64,000 bases of DNA from Terriglobia bacterium (GTDB lineage Bacteria; Acidobacteriota; Terriglobia; Terriglobales; Acidobacteriaceae). The translations under genes were made by a program, and so were the position numbers. Under the pieces are notes generated by a model. That model worked only from the letters and a program-made list of their open reading frames with translations. It did not search any database and was not told where the DNA came from. Of this stretch, positions 44,555-52,500 are shown piece after piece. The DNA lies in NCBI GenBank assembly GCA_020073015.1, contig JAIQFZ010000022.1:18110-82109 (forward strand), given 5' to 3'. Numbering within the stretch: position 1 is the first letter of the stretch; every line of letters begins with the position of its first letter.

Positions 44555-44580
44555 GGTAACTATTGTGGGTAGTAGTTACC
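44555..44580. promoter_or_regulatory. operator-like inverted repeat GGTAACTA-N10-TAGTTACC
   Basis: Perfect 8-base arms (44555-44562 and 44573-44580) sit directly after the -10 element, at the expected start of transcription. This placement suits a repressor or an initial-transcript hairpin. Confidence 0.5.
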
Positions 44581-44836
44581 AGCCTTCCCCGCCGAATCTC
44601 GGATTCGGTTTCTCAGTCAACAGCAACGAGCAGCGCCTTCTTTTGATCCTCCCGGTGAAACTGGCACAAGCCGGGGAGATGATAGGAAAAACCAGTCCAC
44701 AACCTCAGTAGGTGACGAGTTCTGTAAGAGCACAGCGACTCTGTGAGAGCACAGCGAAAGTGTGCGAAGGCCACGACCTCCGCGCCGTGCGGAGCTAACT
44801 AAACAAGAGACACCAGGTTTTTTGGGAGGGTAATCT

Positions 44837-46420
44837 ATGAAGAAGTTTGCATTCGTAGCGGCGCTCATTGCGTGTGCCGTGACCCTGATTTCGCCGGCTC
44901 CAGCCCAGGACATGAGCAAGAAGATCCTGCCAACGATGCGGTTTGACGTGAAGCCTGCCTTTGAGCGCACTCCAGAACAGATGGACGCCTTCGATGCCAC
45001 CTTGGCGCCGTCGGAAGAGAAAGAGGAGCCCGCTCCCCGTCCGACCATGGACGCGACCGTGTATGCCCGCCTTAAGCAAGCGGCGGGGCTAGCTCCCCAT
45101 GGCGTCCGGCCGGGTGCCAGCGCACCTGCGTTAGCGCCGGCGGTGGTCAAAGCAAAGTTCGTAGGCGCGACGGAATGCGACGGACCTGGTGGCTGCTGGG
45201 TTCCGCCGGATGTGGCCGGCTCGATTGGCAAGACTCAGTTCGTCTCCGTGAGCAACGATGTAATCGAGGTTCACGCCCGGGCGGGCGCGGTGCAGAAAAT
45301 CAACTCGCTGAACGGGTTTTTCGGTTATTCCACCCAGGCGATGTTTGATCCGCGGGTTCAGTACGACGAAGAATATCAGCGCTGGATCGTGACTGCCGAT
45401 GCGTTCGCGGAGAGCGCCACGGTGCAGTACCTCGGCATAGCGGTGTCGCAGACCAGCAGCGCCACCGGCAAGTGGTGGATTTACCTCATTAACATCGCCG
45501 GAATCGGAGGCGCGGGCAGCTTCTACGACTACCCGGGGCTCGGGTTGTCGCAGGATGCGCTCCTGTTCACCGCCAACGTGTTCCTTCCCAACAATGGCTT
45601 TCAGGGAGCCTCTCTGTTCTCGGTCGCAAAGGCCCGCGTCTACAACGGATTCGGCTTCGGCGTGCCGGTATTTACAGGTTTACAGGCCACTCTGCAGCCC
45701 GGCCACCAACTGCTGACGGACCAGAACCCGTACGCCTGGCTTGCGTCGGCTCCGGGGAACTCCAGTGCGATCTATATGTATGCTGAGGGGTTCGCCAGTA
45801 ACGCATCGAGTGCGTTCATTGTAGGACCCTACGCGGTAACCGGGGTTGCTGGCTATGGGTTCCCCCCGTCGGCGGCACAGCCCGCAGGTTGCGGAGGCAC
45901 TCTGGACACCCTCGACAACCGGTTCCAGAATACAGGAACGCAAAATGGCGATTTGTACTACCAGGTGCACACCACAGGCGACTTTGGCGTGCCCACGACT
46001 CGGTACTACATCATCAGCGGATTGCTGGGGTTTGCGCCGACGATCTCGGTGCAGAACGACTTCTATGCATCGGGTACCTCGAATGATTGGAACCCATCCG
46101 TCGCTAGCGATCCTGCAGGCCGTTTCGCCCTGAACTGGTCAGTAACAGACCCGAACGCCGGAACGATGCCGTCCATGCGTTTTGCGGACAACAACGGCGG
46201 AAACCCCGTAAACGTGGCCGGGCTGAACGTGTTCACCAGCGCGTCGTGCTATAACTCGGCGACGGGCGGAGTCTCGCGTTGGGGTGACTACTCGCAAACC
46301 AGCTTGGACCCGGGGACTGCGGCGGTGTCGAACACCAATACCAAGACATTCTGGATCGACAACGAAACCGTTCCCAGCACGAACTTCTGGTCGACAGAAG
46401 TCGCCAAGATTCTTTACTAA
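44837..46420 (+). CDS. exported protein of unknown function, about 527 residues
   Basis: A signal peptide (FAFVAALIACAVTLISPAPAQ) precedes an acidic Pro/Glu-rich stretch (about 45-75). The remainder (about 105-527) is a beta-rich domain. Repeated segments are of the kind QFVSVSNDVIEVHARAGAV, RVQYDEEYQRWIVTADAF and GRFALNWSV. They resemble propeller blades, with Trp at regular points, a few Cys pairs (ECDGPGGC) and a WGDYSQTSLDPG motif near residue 490. The pattern suggests a six- or seven-bladed propeller, possibly sialidase-like, but no Asp-box or catalytic set is complete. It has its own promoter, long leader and terminator, so it is monocistronic and probably well expressed. Confidence 0.75.
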   Translation: MKKFAFVAALIACAVTLISPAPAQDMSKKILPTMRFDVKPAFERTPEQMDAFDATLAPSEEKEEPAPRPTMDATVYARLKQAAGLAPHGVRPGASAPALAPAVVKAKFVGATECDGPGGCWVPPDVAGSIGKTQFVSVSNDVIEVHARAGAVQKINSLNGFFGYSTQAMFDPRVQYDEEYQRWIVTADAFAESATVQYLGIAVSQTSSATGKWWIYLINIAGIGGAGSFYDYPGLGLSQDALLFTANVFLPNNGFQGASLFSVAKARVYNGFGFGVPVFTGLQATLQPGHQLLTDQNPYAWLASAPGNSSAIYMYAEGFASNASSAFIVGPYAVTGVAGYGFPPSAAQPAGCGGTLDTLDNRFQNTGTQNGDLYYQVHTTGDFGVPTTRYYIISGLLGFAPTISVQNDFYASGTSNDWNPSVASDPAGRFALNWSVTDPNAGTMPSMRFADNNGGNPVNVAGLNVFTSASCYNSATGGVSRWGDYSQTSLDPGTAAVSNTNTKTFWIDNETVPSTNFWSTEVAKILY

Positions 46421-46438
46421 ACGGGAAAGTAAGATTTG

Positions 46439-46466
46439 GGGCCTGCTCCAGAGCAGGCCCTTTTTT
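46439..46466 (+). terminator. rho-independent terminator
   Basis: GGGCCTGCTC (46439-46448) is perfectly complementary to GAGCAGGCCC (46451-46460), followed by TTTTTT. It lies 18 bp after the stop of the exported protein gene. Confidence 0.93.
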
Positions 46467-46609
46467 ATTGAACTTGGAGCGGCAAACCGGAGACTAGAAC
46501 CGCACTCCTGACAGCAGCGAGGCGGCTGTCCCTCTTGCGTAATGGCCACTGTAGCTATTAGAGTCCATGCTTTAGCGATCGAAACTAAATTCTTTCCGAG
46601 GGAGACTCC

Positions 46610-47209
46610 ATGAGAAGGTTGTGGCGGCTGTTGCTCGCACTTTTTTTTGTGGCAGTAAGTTCTTATGGCATCGCGCAGGTTGAGAAGAAGAAGCCGGCGG
46701 AGACGGAGAAGCCGGTTGAGACGGAGATCACCATTGACAAGGTCTTAAGTATTTCTTTTACGCACCTGCATCGAATCCTGCTTCCGCTTGCCATGGCGAT
46801 GCCCGAGGATAAGTACGAATTCGCGCCCACCAACGGAGAATTCAAAGGCGTGCGCACCTTCGGCCAGCAACTGAAACATGTGGCAGCTACAAACTTCATC
46901 TATGCATCCTCCATTTTGGGAGAGAAACCGCCGGCGGATGTGGGCGAAGAGGAGGAGGGCCCGGCGTCGCTGAAGACCAAAGCCGAGATTCTCAAATACC
47001 TGAACGAGTCGTTTGCGTACGTTCAAAAGGCAGTGGCGAAGATCAACGCGCAGAACGTAGTCCGTCCCATCAAGAATCCCTTTGGACAGGGCGAAGCCAC
47101 GCGTCTGGCGATGGCCACTCTTATCATCGGCCATTGCTACGATCACTATGGCCAGATGGTTGAATACCTGCGCATGAACGGAATTGTGCCCCCTGCCAGC
47201 CAGCGGTGA
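46610..47209 (+). CDS. exported DinB-superfamily protein
   Basis: 199 residues with GAGGGAG before the ATG. A signal peptide (LWRLLLALFFVAVSSYGIAQ) is followed by a charged Glu/Lys linker and a four-helix bundle of the DinB/YfiT type. The metal-ligand pattern is partly recognisable: His of FTHLHRILL, His of FGQQLKHVAATN and His of IIGHCYDHYGQMVEYLRM. The first and last are the usual DinB positions. DinB-like proteins are generally metal-dependent thiol- or SAM-linked transferases and are mostly cytoplasmic, so export is noteworthy. It stands alone between a terminator and a 235-bp gap. Confidence 0.8.
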   Translation: MRRLWRLLLALFFVAVSSYGIAQVEKKKPAETEKPVETEITIDKVLSISFTHLHRILLPLAMAMPEDKYEFAPTNGEFKGVRTFGQQLKHVAATNFIYASSILGEKPPADVGEEEEGPASLKTKAEILKYLNESFAYVQKAVAKINAQNVVRPIKNPFGQGEATRLAMATLIIGHCYDHYGQMVEYLRMNGIVPPASQR

Positions 47210-47357
47210 GCACACACCGTAGAATTGCGGACAGACTGGAAAGTAGCTGGCTCTGTTGACATCGCAGTTTGCGCGCGGCAGTGGGTCCCGGAGAGACCCA
47301 ACCGCCTTCCACCCATTCAGGATGTCAACAGATTCCAATCGATCGCTCCTACAGTAC

Positions 47358-47378
47358 CGCGGACTCCTGTGGTCCGCG
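47358..47378. repeat. REP-like hairpin CGCGGAC-N7-GTCCGCG
   Basis: Perfect 7-base arms related to the CGCGGACA/TGTCCGCG hairpins at the ends of the element 14337-14569. It lies in the gap between the DinB-like and decarboxylase genes. A second small hairpin (GGGTC-CCGGAGA-GACCC) precedes it at about 47284-47300. Confidence 0.55.
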
Positions 47379-47444
47379 ACTGACACTGCTCAGGATGTCA
47401 CCCATTAAGAGCCCCTCAATTAAACTGGAACACTGGGGGGACTC

Positions 47445-48884
47445 ATGGACGCACGCGAGTTTCAGCAAATCGGCCATCAGGTCGTAGATCTACTGGCGGA
47501 GTATTTCGATCACATCGAAGAGAGGCCGGTCTTCCCGGATGTAGAACCGCAAATGCTGAATGAGCTTTTTGCCGAGCCGCTGCCGCAGGCTCCCAGCCCA
47601 GCGGAGAAAGTGCTGGGCGAACTCGAAGAGAAGCTTCTCCCGTATTGCACGCACGTTGGGCACCCCGGCTACATGGGCTTGATTACGCCCTCGCCGAATC
47701 CGGTCGGTGTTATTGCAGATTTCATTTGCTCAGCTCTTAATCAGAATATCGGGGCCTACACGATCGGACCGGCAGGAGTCGCCATGGAGCGCAGGACCGT
47801 CCGCTGGCTCACCGACCTCGTCGGTTATGGCCCGGAGGCAGGCGGCAATCTCACCAGCGGCGGCATGATGGCGAATTTCATCGGGCTGAAGCTGGCCCGC
47901 GACTGGGCCTCCGGCGATCGCGCACAACAATACGGAATTCACCAGCCTTGGGCGGTGTACACGTCAGAAGAGCGCCACGTTTCCGTGGACAAAGCGGTGG
48001 ATGCCGTAGGTCTGGGACGGACGGCGCTGCGCGCCTTGCCCACCGACTCGGAATTTCGCGTTCGGTTGGATGCGCTCGAATCCGCCCTGGCCGAAGATCG
48101 CAGGCACGGGATTCGTCCGATGTGCATTGTCGGAATTTTTGGAACCACGAACACGGGCGCCGTCGATTCGATCCGTGAGTTGCGGGCCATCGCCGATCGG
48201 GAAGGGATGTGGCTGCACGCGGATGCTGCCTATGGCGGTGGCATGCTGCTATCGAACGAGTCACCCATGCGCGATCGCGGACTCGAACTGGCGGACTCCA
48301 TCACCATCGATCCGCACAAGTGGTTCTATGCGCCTCTGGACGCAGGCGCGGTGCTGGTCAAAGACGAGCGGCGGCTGACTGCCTCGTTTGGGATGAAGCC
48401 GTCGTACCTCACCGACGAACTGGATCATGCGAAGGAGCGCTATCAGTACTATGTGCACGGCTTTGAGCAGTCGCGTCGCTTCCGCGGCCTGAAGGTCTGG
48501 ATGAGCTTCAAGCGCTATGGCGCCCGCCAGATCGGCGAATGGGTTGATAACAATGTGCGCCAGGCACGACATCTTTATTCTCTGGTCGCGACCCATCCCG
48601 AGTTCGAGGCGGCCAGCCCTCCGCCGATGTCGGCGATCTGTATTCGTTATCGCGGAGCGGACCCGGACGAAGCAAAGTCGAAGGAATTGCATGCGCAGGT
48701 CGTCAGGAGAGTCGAGCAGAGCGGGAAATTCTGGATTTCGACGACCGAATTGAAAGGGAAGACCTGGTTCCGAATTAATCCTGTGAATTTTCGTACCCGC
48801 ACGGAGCACATGGAGCAGTTGCTGACTTTGCTAGAGGAGGAATGCCGCTCGGCACTTCAAAACGTTCGGCTGGCAGGCGACTAA
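47445..48884 (+). CDS. pyridoxal-phosphate-dependent decarboxylase, group II (aromatic-L-amino-acid decarboxylase-like)
   Basis: 479 residues, normal for the family. HPGYMGLITPSPNPVGVIADFICSALNQNI (about 69-98) and the TSGGMMANFIGLKLAR cofactor phosphate loop (about 138-153) are followed by HVSVDKAV. WLHADAAYGGG (about 257-267) has the Asp that bonds the pyridine nitrogen. SITIDPHKWFYAPLDAGAVLVKD (about 285-307) has the Schiff-base Lys in DPHKW. The C-terminal small domain is complete. It decarboxylates an aromatic or acidic amino acid to the amine in the cytoplasm. The choice between DOPA/tryptophan, glutamate or tyrosine cannot be made. It has no adjacent transporter and is a single gene. 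Confidence 0.9.
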   Translation: MDAREFQQIGHQVVDLLAEYFDHIEERPVFPDVEPQMLNELFAEPLPQAPSPAEKVLGELEEKLLPYCTHVGHPGYMGLITPSPNPVGVIADFICSALNQNIGAYTIGPAGVAMERRTVRWLTDLVGYGPEAGGNLTSGGMMANFIGLKLARDWASGDRAQQYGIHQPWAVYTSEERHVSVDKAVDAVGLGRTALRALPTDSEFRVRLDALESALAEDRRHGIRPMCIVGIFGTTNTGAVDSIRELRAIADREGMWLHADAAYGGGMLLSNESPMRDRGLELADSITIDPHKWFYAPLDAGAVLVKDERRLTASFGMKPSYLTDELDHAKERYQYYVHGFEQSRRFRGLKVWMSFKRYGARQIGEWVDNNVRQARHLYSLVATHPEFEAASPPPMSAICIRYRGADPDEAKSKELHAQVVRRVEQSGKFWISTTELKGKTWFRINPVNFRTRTEHMEQLLTLLEEECRSALQNVRLAGD

Positions 48885-48983
48885 ACGCATTCCCGCCCAA
48901 CGCGTTTCGTCGGGACTATACTGGGGGCCGGACAAGGGGGCTTGCCAGTCAGGCTAGTCCACCTTGCCGGAGTTGGATTGGAC

Positions 48984-49745
48984 ATGAACGACATGAACCA
49001 CACTCATCGTGGCGAAGGGGCACTGCTGGGACTGTTCCTGGCGCTTGGCCTGGTGATCGGCGGCTGGGTGTTGGGAGCTCAGATCAAGGCGATTCGTCTC
49101 AGCGACCGTTATGTGACCGTCAAAGGCCTGGTCGAACGCAAAGTCAAGTCCGACCTCGCCATCTGGCCGCTCGTTTACAAAGAGGCGGGAGACGACCTGT
49201 CTGTGCTGTACGCGAAGACCGAGGCCGACAAGAAAACGGTCGTGCAGTTTCTCGCCGACCAGAGCATTCAGTCTTCTGAAATCGAACTGGGCGTCGTGCG
49301 CGTGGTGGACACCCAGGCGCAAGAGTACGGAGGCGGCAATCGGGCGCCTCATCGCTATATCGTCGAACAGCAAATTACGGTGCGGACCTCGCGCGTCGAT
49401 CAGGTCGCCGCCGCTGCGCAGAAAACGATCGAGCTGCTGCAAAGAGGCATCGTCTTAAGCGGGAATCCGGGCCAGGGGTTGACCTACAAATTCACCGGAC
49501 TGAACTCCATCAAGCCCGACATGATTACCGAAGCCACCCGCAACGCGCGCGCCGCCGCGGAACGCTTCGCGGCTGATTCCGGAAGCAAAGTGGGTGCGAT
49601 CCGGACCGCAAATCAGGGCGTTTTTTCGATCCTGGCGGCCGACCAGGGCAGCGACACCGCCGAACCCGGCTATGGAAGTGCCGACAGCAGCCTGATGAAG
49701 ACGGTTCGCGTCGTGACTTCCGTGGATTACTACCTCGCCAAGTAG
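48984..49745 (+). CDS. SIMPL domain-containing membrane-anchored protein
   Basis: The ATG at 48984 (MNDMNHTHRGEGALLGLF) gives 253 residues; the ORF can start at 48942 but its first 14 codons look like leader. One N-terminal membrane helix (about 10-31) anchors a periplasmic SIMPL domain. ITVRGLVE-like strands (YVTVKGLVERKVKSDLAIWPL), the QITVRTSRVDQV segment, a long helix ATRNARAAAERFAADSG and KTVRVVTSVDYYLAK at the end are typical. SIMPL/DUF541 proteins form ring-shaped oligomers of unknown cellular role, some linked to oxidative stress. The family assignment is confident; the function is not known. Confidence 0.85.
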   Translation: MNDMNHTHRGEGALLGLFLALGLVIGGWVLGAQIKAIRLSDRYVTVKGLVERKVKSDLAIWPLVYKEAGDDLSVLYAKTEADKKTVVQFLADQSIQSSEIELGVVRVVDTQAQEYGGGNRAPHRYIVEQQITVRTSRVDQVAAAAQKTIELLQRGIVLSGNPGQGLTYKFTGLNSIKPDMITEATRNARAAAERFAADSGSKVGAIRTANQGVFSILAADQGSDTAEPGYGSADSSLMKTVRVVTSVDYYLAK

Positions 49746-49954
49746 AAAGGTCGTCAGCGACCACGTTCCGGGGTACAAATTTTGACTGGCTCCAAGGGCT
49801 GATCTGAATCGTGCTCGGGGTTGGTTTAGCCGTGTGTAATCACAAATTTACATCGCTGGCACTTTCGTGGGATCAACTTGGCACGCGCGGGCCATTTTCA
49901 GATTGACGCCACAGCTTTACATTGCCAGTTGAGCAGTTCTGGGGGAGGGCTGCC

Positions 49955-50000
49955 CGGGCGCCCAGGGTTCGAAAGAACCTCGGACGCCCGTTTAATTTTT
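49955..50000 (+). terminator. probable terminator hairpin
   Basis: CGGGCG (49955-49960) pairs with CGCCCG (49985-49990), with an inner GGTTC-GAAA-GAACC stem and a following TTTAATTTTT. It lies 210 bp after the SIMPL gene and close to the 3' end of the minus-strand PEBP gene, reading on the plus strand. Confidence 0.65.
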
Positions 50001-50010
50001 CCGCGAGAAT

Positions 50011-50604
50011 TTACCGCTGGTAGCGCCCCATCCACTCCGCGCGCGCCAGAATGTGGGTTTCCATCGCGCGCTCCACCTCGCTCTTGCTGGCGCCCGGGGC
50101 CAGCGAAAGTTCGGTGCTCAAGGCATACAGTTTGAAAAAGTAGCGGTGCGCTTTGCCGGGAGGCGGGCAGGGACCGTTGTAGCCGGTCTTGCGGAAATCG
50201 TTGCGGCCCTGGCGCGATCCGTCGGGGAGCTGCTCTTTCTTTTCTACGCCCCCGGTCAGCGAGCGCACACTACTCGGAATGTTGTAGATCACCCAGTGGA
50301 CCCAGGTGCCCACCGGTGCGTCCGGGTCATCGGCAATCAGTGCGAAGGTTTTCGTGCTCGGGGGCGCGTCGCTCCATTCGAGCGCCGGAGAACGGTCCTC
50401 GCCGTCGCAGGTGAAGGCTCGGGAGATGTTGGCGCCATGAGCGAAGTTCGGACTACGCAGGGCGAACGGCATGGACCCTCCTTTCGAATGATCCTGAGGC
50501 TGGGGCACTGATCGGGTCGGCAGCACGGCCAGCCCCAACAGCAGCAGGCAGGCGATGCGTAGAGGGCGCCGCATCGAACTGCGATCCGGCGAGAAGAGAA
50601 CCAT
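50011..50604 (-). CDS. YbhB/YbcL-family PEBP-like protein, exported
   Basis: 197 residues; an alternative ATG at 50574 (MRRPLRIACLLLLGLAVLP) gives a tidier signal peptide and is possible. The PEBP domain shows ISRAFTCDGEDRSPALEWSDAPPSTKTFALIADDPDAP (about 61-98), with the DPDAP motif. WVHWVIYNIPSSV, then GYNGPCPPPGKAHRYFFKLYALS carry the ligand-pocket His and Pro. These proteins bind phospho- or small anionic ligands; the bacterial role is unclear and some inhibit proteases. It is 12 bp from the TonB gene on the same strand, so it is likely in the same transcript. Confidence 0.88.
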   Translation of the reverse strand: MVLFSPDRSSMRRPLRIACLLLLGLAVLPTRSVPQPQDHSKGGSMPFALRSPNFAHGANISRAFTCDGEDRSPALEWSDAPPSTKTFALIADDPDAPVGTWVHWVIYNIPSSVRSLTGGVEKKEQLPDGSRQGRNDFRKTGYNGPCPPPGKAHRYFFKLYALSTELSLAPGASKSEVERAMETHILARAEWMGRYQR

Positions 50605-50616
50605 GAAGGCGCTGCT

Positions 50617-51396
50617 TCAGTTGGTAGAAATCGTGAAATTCACCGTGATCCGCGCCTGGGTTTCAATCGCCACCCCGTTCTGCAGATAGGGTTTGAAGTG
50701 CCACTGCCGCACGGCCTCCCGGGCTGCGGCCGCCAGGATGCTGGGACCACTCAGAATCTGCAATTCCTGAATCGTTCCATCGCGCGAAATGAGCGCCTGC
50801 AGATTGACCGCGCCCTGGACCTTCATCTGGCGCGCCAGCAGCGGATAGTCCGGGGGAACCGATACGCTCACACTCTGCGCGGTCTGGGGCGACAGCTGGA
50901 CCCGATCCGCGGCACTGACTACGCCGCCTGCTCCCGCTTTGGCGCTGGACGACGAGGCGTCCGCTCCCAGATCCAGATGGATGGCATTACTTTTCGCGGG
51001 CACGCTGGTATGACGGTTTCCAGCTACGACCTCCACCTGAAGAGGAGGCAAGGCGGTGCGCTGCGTGCTGGCCGCCGAGGGAGTTTGTGCGACCACCTTT
51101 TCCGGTATTTTGACGGGCCGGCGGTCGTGGACGGCCACGGCCGGGGCACTTGGCACGGCGGCCGCGGTGCTCGCCTTGCGGCTGGGAGCGGCTCCATCCT
51201 GCACCTCGGCTTTGGGGGGAAACCAGAAATCCCAGTCTTTCAGAACCACCGCCATCAACGCGCCCAGCAGGACGCCGAGTGCGATCAGCATCCGCTTCCG
51301 CTGTCCCTGGGCGCTGGAAGGGGGAAGCGGAGGGGAAGGCTGAGTCAGCCGTTCCAAGTGACTCTGGGACTGGGTCTCGTCTTGAAGCATGGGCAC
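50617..51396 (-). CDS. TonB energy-transducer family protein
   Basis: 259 residues from the GTG at 51396, which has AAGGTG upstream; an ATG lies two codons later. A cytoplasmic stretch (about 1-34) is followed by one membrane helix (RMLIALGVLLGALMAVVLKDW, about 35-55). Next comes a Pro/Ala/Lys periplasmic linker, shorter than the classic X-Pro stretch. The C-terminal TonB domain has VPPDYPLLARQMKVQGAVNLQALISRDGTIQELQILSG and REAVRQWHFKPYLQNG. It would transmit proton-motive energy to outer-membrane receptors such as the two Oar-type proteins in this window. It is divergent from the crp gene at 51670, with the site at 51518-51533 between them. Confidence 0.88.
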   Translation of the reverse strand: MPMLQDETQSQSHLERLTQPSPPLPPSSAQGQRKRMLIALGVLLGALMAVVLKDWDFWFPPKAEVQDGAAPSRKASTAAAVPSAPAVAVHDRRPVKIPEKVVAQTPSAASTQRTALPPLQVEVVAGNRHTSVPAKSNAIHLDLGADASSSSAKAGAGGVVSAADRVQLSPQTAQSVSVSVPPDYPLLARQMKVQGAVNLQALISRDGTIQELQILSGPSILAAAAREAVRQWHFKPYLQNGVAIETQARITVNFTISTN

Positions 51397-51517
51397 GGAA
51401 GCACCTTGCGGAATCCAGTGAGCGGGGGATGCTCCTGACGCTAGTATGCCCCCAAACGCGCGCCAAATCCAGCCCCCAATTTGGCAAAAATCCGCCTCTG
51501 CCCGGCGAGGAGCAGGT

Positions 51518-51533
51518 TGTGATGTTTGTCACA
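51518..51533. promoter_or_regulatory. Crp/Fnr-type palindrome TGTGATGTTTGTCACA
   Basis: A perfect TGTGA-N6-TCACA site between the divergent tonB and crp-type genes, 137 bp before the GTG at 51670 and 121 bp before the tonB start. It could serve either promoter. Confidence 0.6.
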
Positions 51534-51587
51534 TCCACCTGTGGCACCGGTCACCGCCGTAAGTTAGGCCGGGACGGACACTGAGTA

Positions 51588-51603
51588 CGTGATCTTCGTC
51601 ACA
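51588..51603. promoter_or_regulatory. Crp/Fnr-type palindrome CGTGATCTTCGTCACA
   Basis: GTGA-N6-TCAC core, 66 bp before the GTG at 51670 and 70 bp (about seven turns) from the site at 51518. This is compatible with autoregulation of the crp-type gene. Confidence 0.55.
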
Positions 51604-51669
51604 GGGCGCTAGCACCGGCAACCATGCGGGCCGGACAGTGTGCCCGGGCGCTTCACCGAGAGGTGCATC

Positions 51670-52392
51670 GTGCTCTCACCATACGGACTGGACATCATCG
51701 AAAGCTGCCTCACCTGCAAGATGCGGGTGGACCGGATCTTCTGCGATCTGCCGACGTCGGCTCTGCAAGCTTTTGAGAGCATCAAGTACGCCACCGCTTA
51801 TCCGAAGGGCGCCGTTCTGTTTGTCGAAGGACAGGCTCCGCGCGGCATTTTTGTCCTCTGCAAAGGGCGCGTCAAGCTCTCCATTTGCGCCAGTGACGGC
51901 AAAACCCTCATCCTGAAAATTGCCGAACCGGGCGAAGTGCTCGGGTTGAGCGCCACCGTTTCCGGCAAAGCCTACGAACTGACGGCCGAAACGATCGATC
52001 CCTGCCAGGTGAATTTCGTCAAGCGGGACGACTTCTTGCGCTTTCTGAAAGAGCACAGCGACGCTTGCTTCAAGGTGGCCGAGCAACTGAGCGAGAAATA
52101 CAACGTTGCCTGCCATGAAGTGCGCTCCCTCGGGCTCTCCCATTCCGCCGGCGAGAAACTGGCGAAGCTACTGCTGGAGTGGAGTTCCAAGAATGGCGAG
52201 GCCCAGAAGCAGGAGCCGCGCCTGAAACTCGCCCTGACGCACGAGGAGATTGCGCAGATGATCGGCACCTCCCGCGAGACCGTGACGCGGCTGTTTGCCG
52301 ATCTTAAGAAGCGCCAGATCCTGCAAACCAAGGGTTCCACGCTGGTCATTCGCAACAAAGCGGCGCTGCGGTCGCTGGCGACCACCGGCTAA
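51670..52392 (+). CDS. Crp/Fnr-family transcriptional regulator with FNR-like cysteines
   Basis: The GTG at 51670 is chosen for its GAGAGGTG site 5-8 bases upstream; a GTG at 51640 would add 10 residues. The 240-residue product has an N-terminal CLTCKMRVDRIFC pattern (CX2CX8C, about residues 13-25) and a cyclic-nucleotide-type beta-roll (about 40-125, GAVLFVEGQAPRGIFVLCKGRVKLSI). A long dimer helix and a winged helix-turn-helix (about 185-235) follow, with LTHEEIAQMIGTSRETVTRLFADLKKR. A fourth Cys (DPCQVNF) lies where FNR has its last cluster ligand, so a 4Fe-4S oxygen sensor is plausible. Candidate sites upstream suggest it controls itself and the cytochrome genes. Confidence 0.88.
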   Translation: MLSPYGLDIIESCLTCKMRVDRIFCDLPTSALQAFESIKYATAYPKGAVLFVEGQAPRGIFVLCKGRVKLSICASDGKTLILKIAEPGEVLGLSATVSGKAYELTAETIDPCQVNFVKRDDFLRFLKEHSDACFKVAEQLSEKYNVACHEVRSLGLSHSAGEKLAKLLLEWSSKNGEAQKQEPRLKLALTHEEIAQMIGTSRETVTRLFADLKKRQILQTKGSTLVIRNKAALRSLATTG

Positions 52393-52437
52393 GGCGATCG
52401 GAGCGGGCCCCCTGCTGTGTTAGCGGTCACGAGTTCG

Positions 52438-52453
52438 GGTGACTGGAGTCACT
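52438..52453. promoter_or_regulatory. Crp/Fnr-type palindrome GGTGACTGGAGTCACT
   Basis: GTGA-N6-TCAC core 47 bp before the ATG at 52501 of the second, HTH-less Crp-type gene. Confidence 0.5.
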
Positions 52454-52500
52454 GTTTCTTCCCCTCCTATTCAGTTATCAACGCTTAGGGAGAGACTCCC

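Larger units (their letters stand above)
44234..44836. other. 603-bp intergenic region with promoter, operator-like repeat and long leader
   Basis: No gene is visible. A sigma-70-type promoter (44522-44549) and an inverted repeat (44555-44580) are followed by about 255 bases of probable untranslated leader. The leader contains the direct repeat AGAGCACAGCGA (about 44728-44757). GGGAGGG precedes the ATG at 44837. No known riboswitch class was recognised. Confidence 0.55.

Noticed and set aside
44581..44836. long leader considered as a known riboswitch
   Set aside because: No conserved core of the cobalamin, TPP, SAM, glycine, molybdenum or cyclic-di-GMP classes could be recognised by eye.
49962..49980. 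GGTTCGAAAGAACC considered as a tRNA T-arm
   Set aside because: There is no acceptor or anticodon stem around it. It is the inner stem of a terminator-like hairpin.
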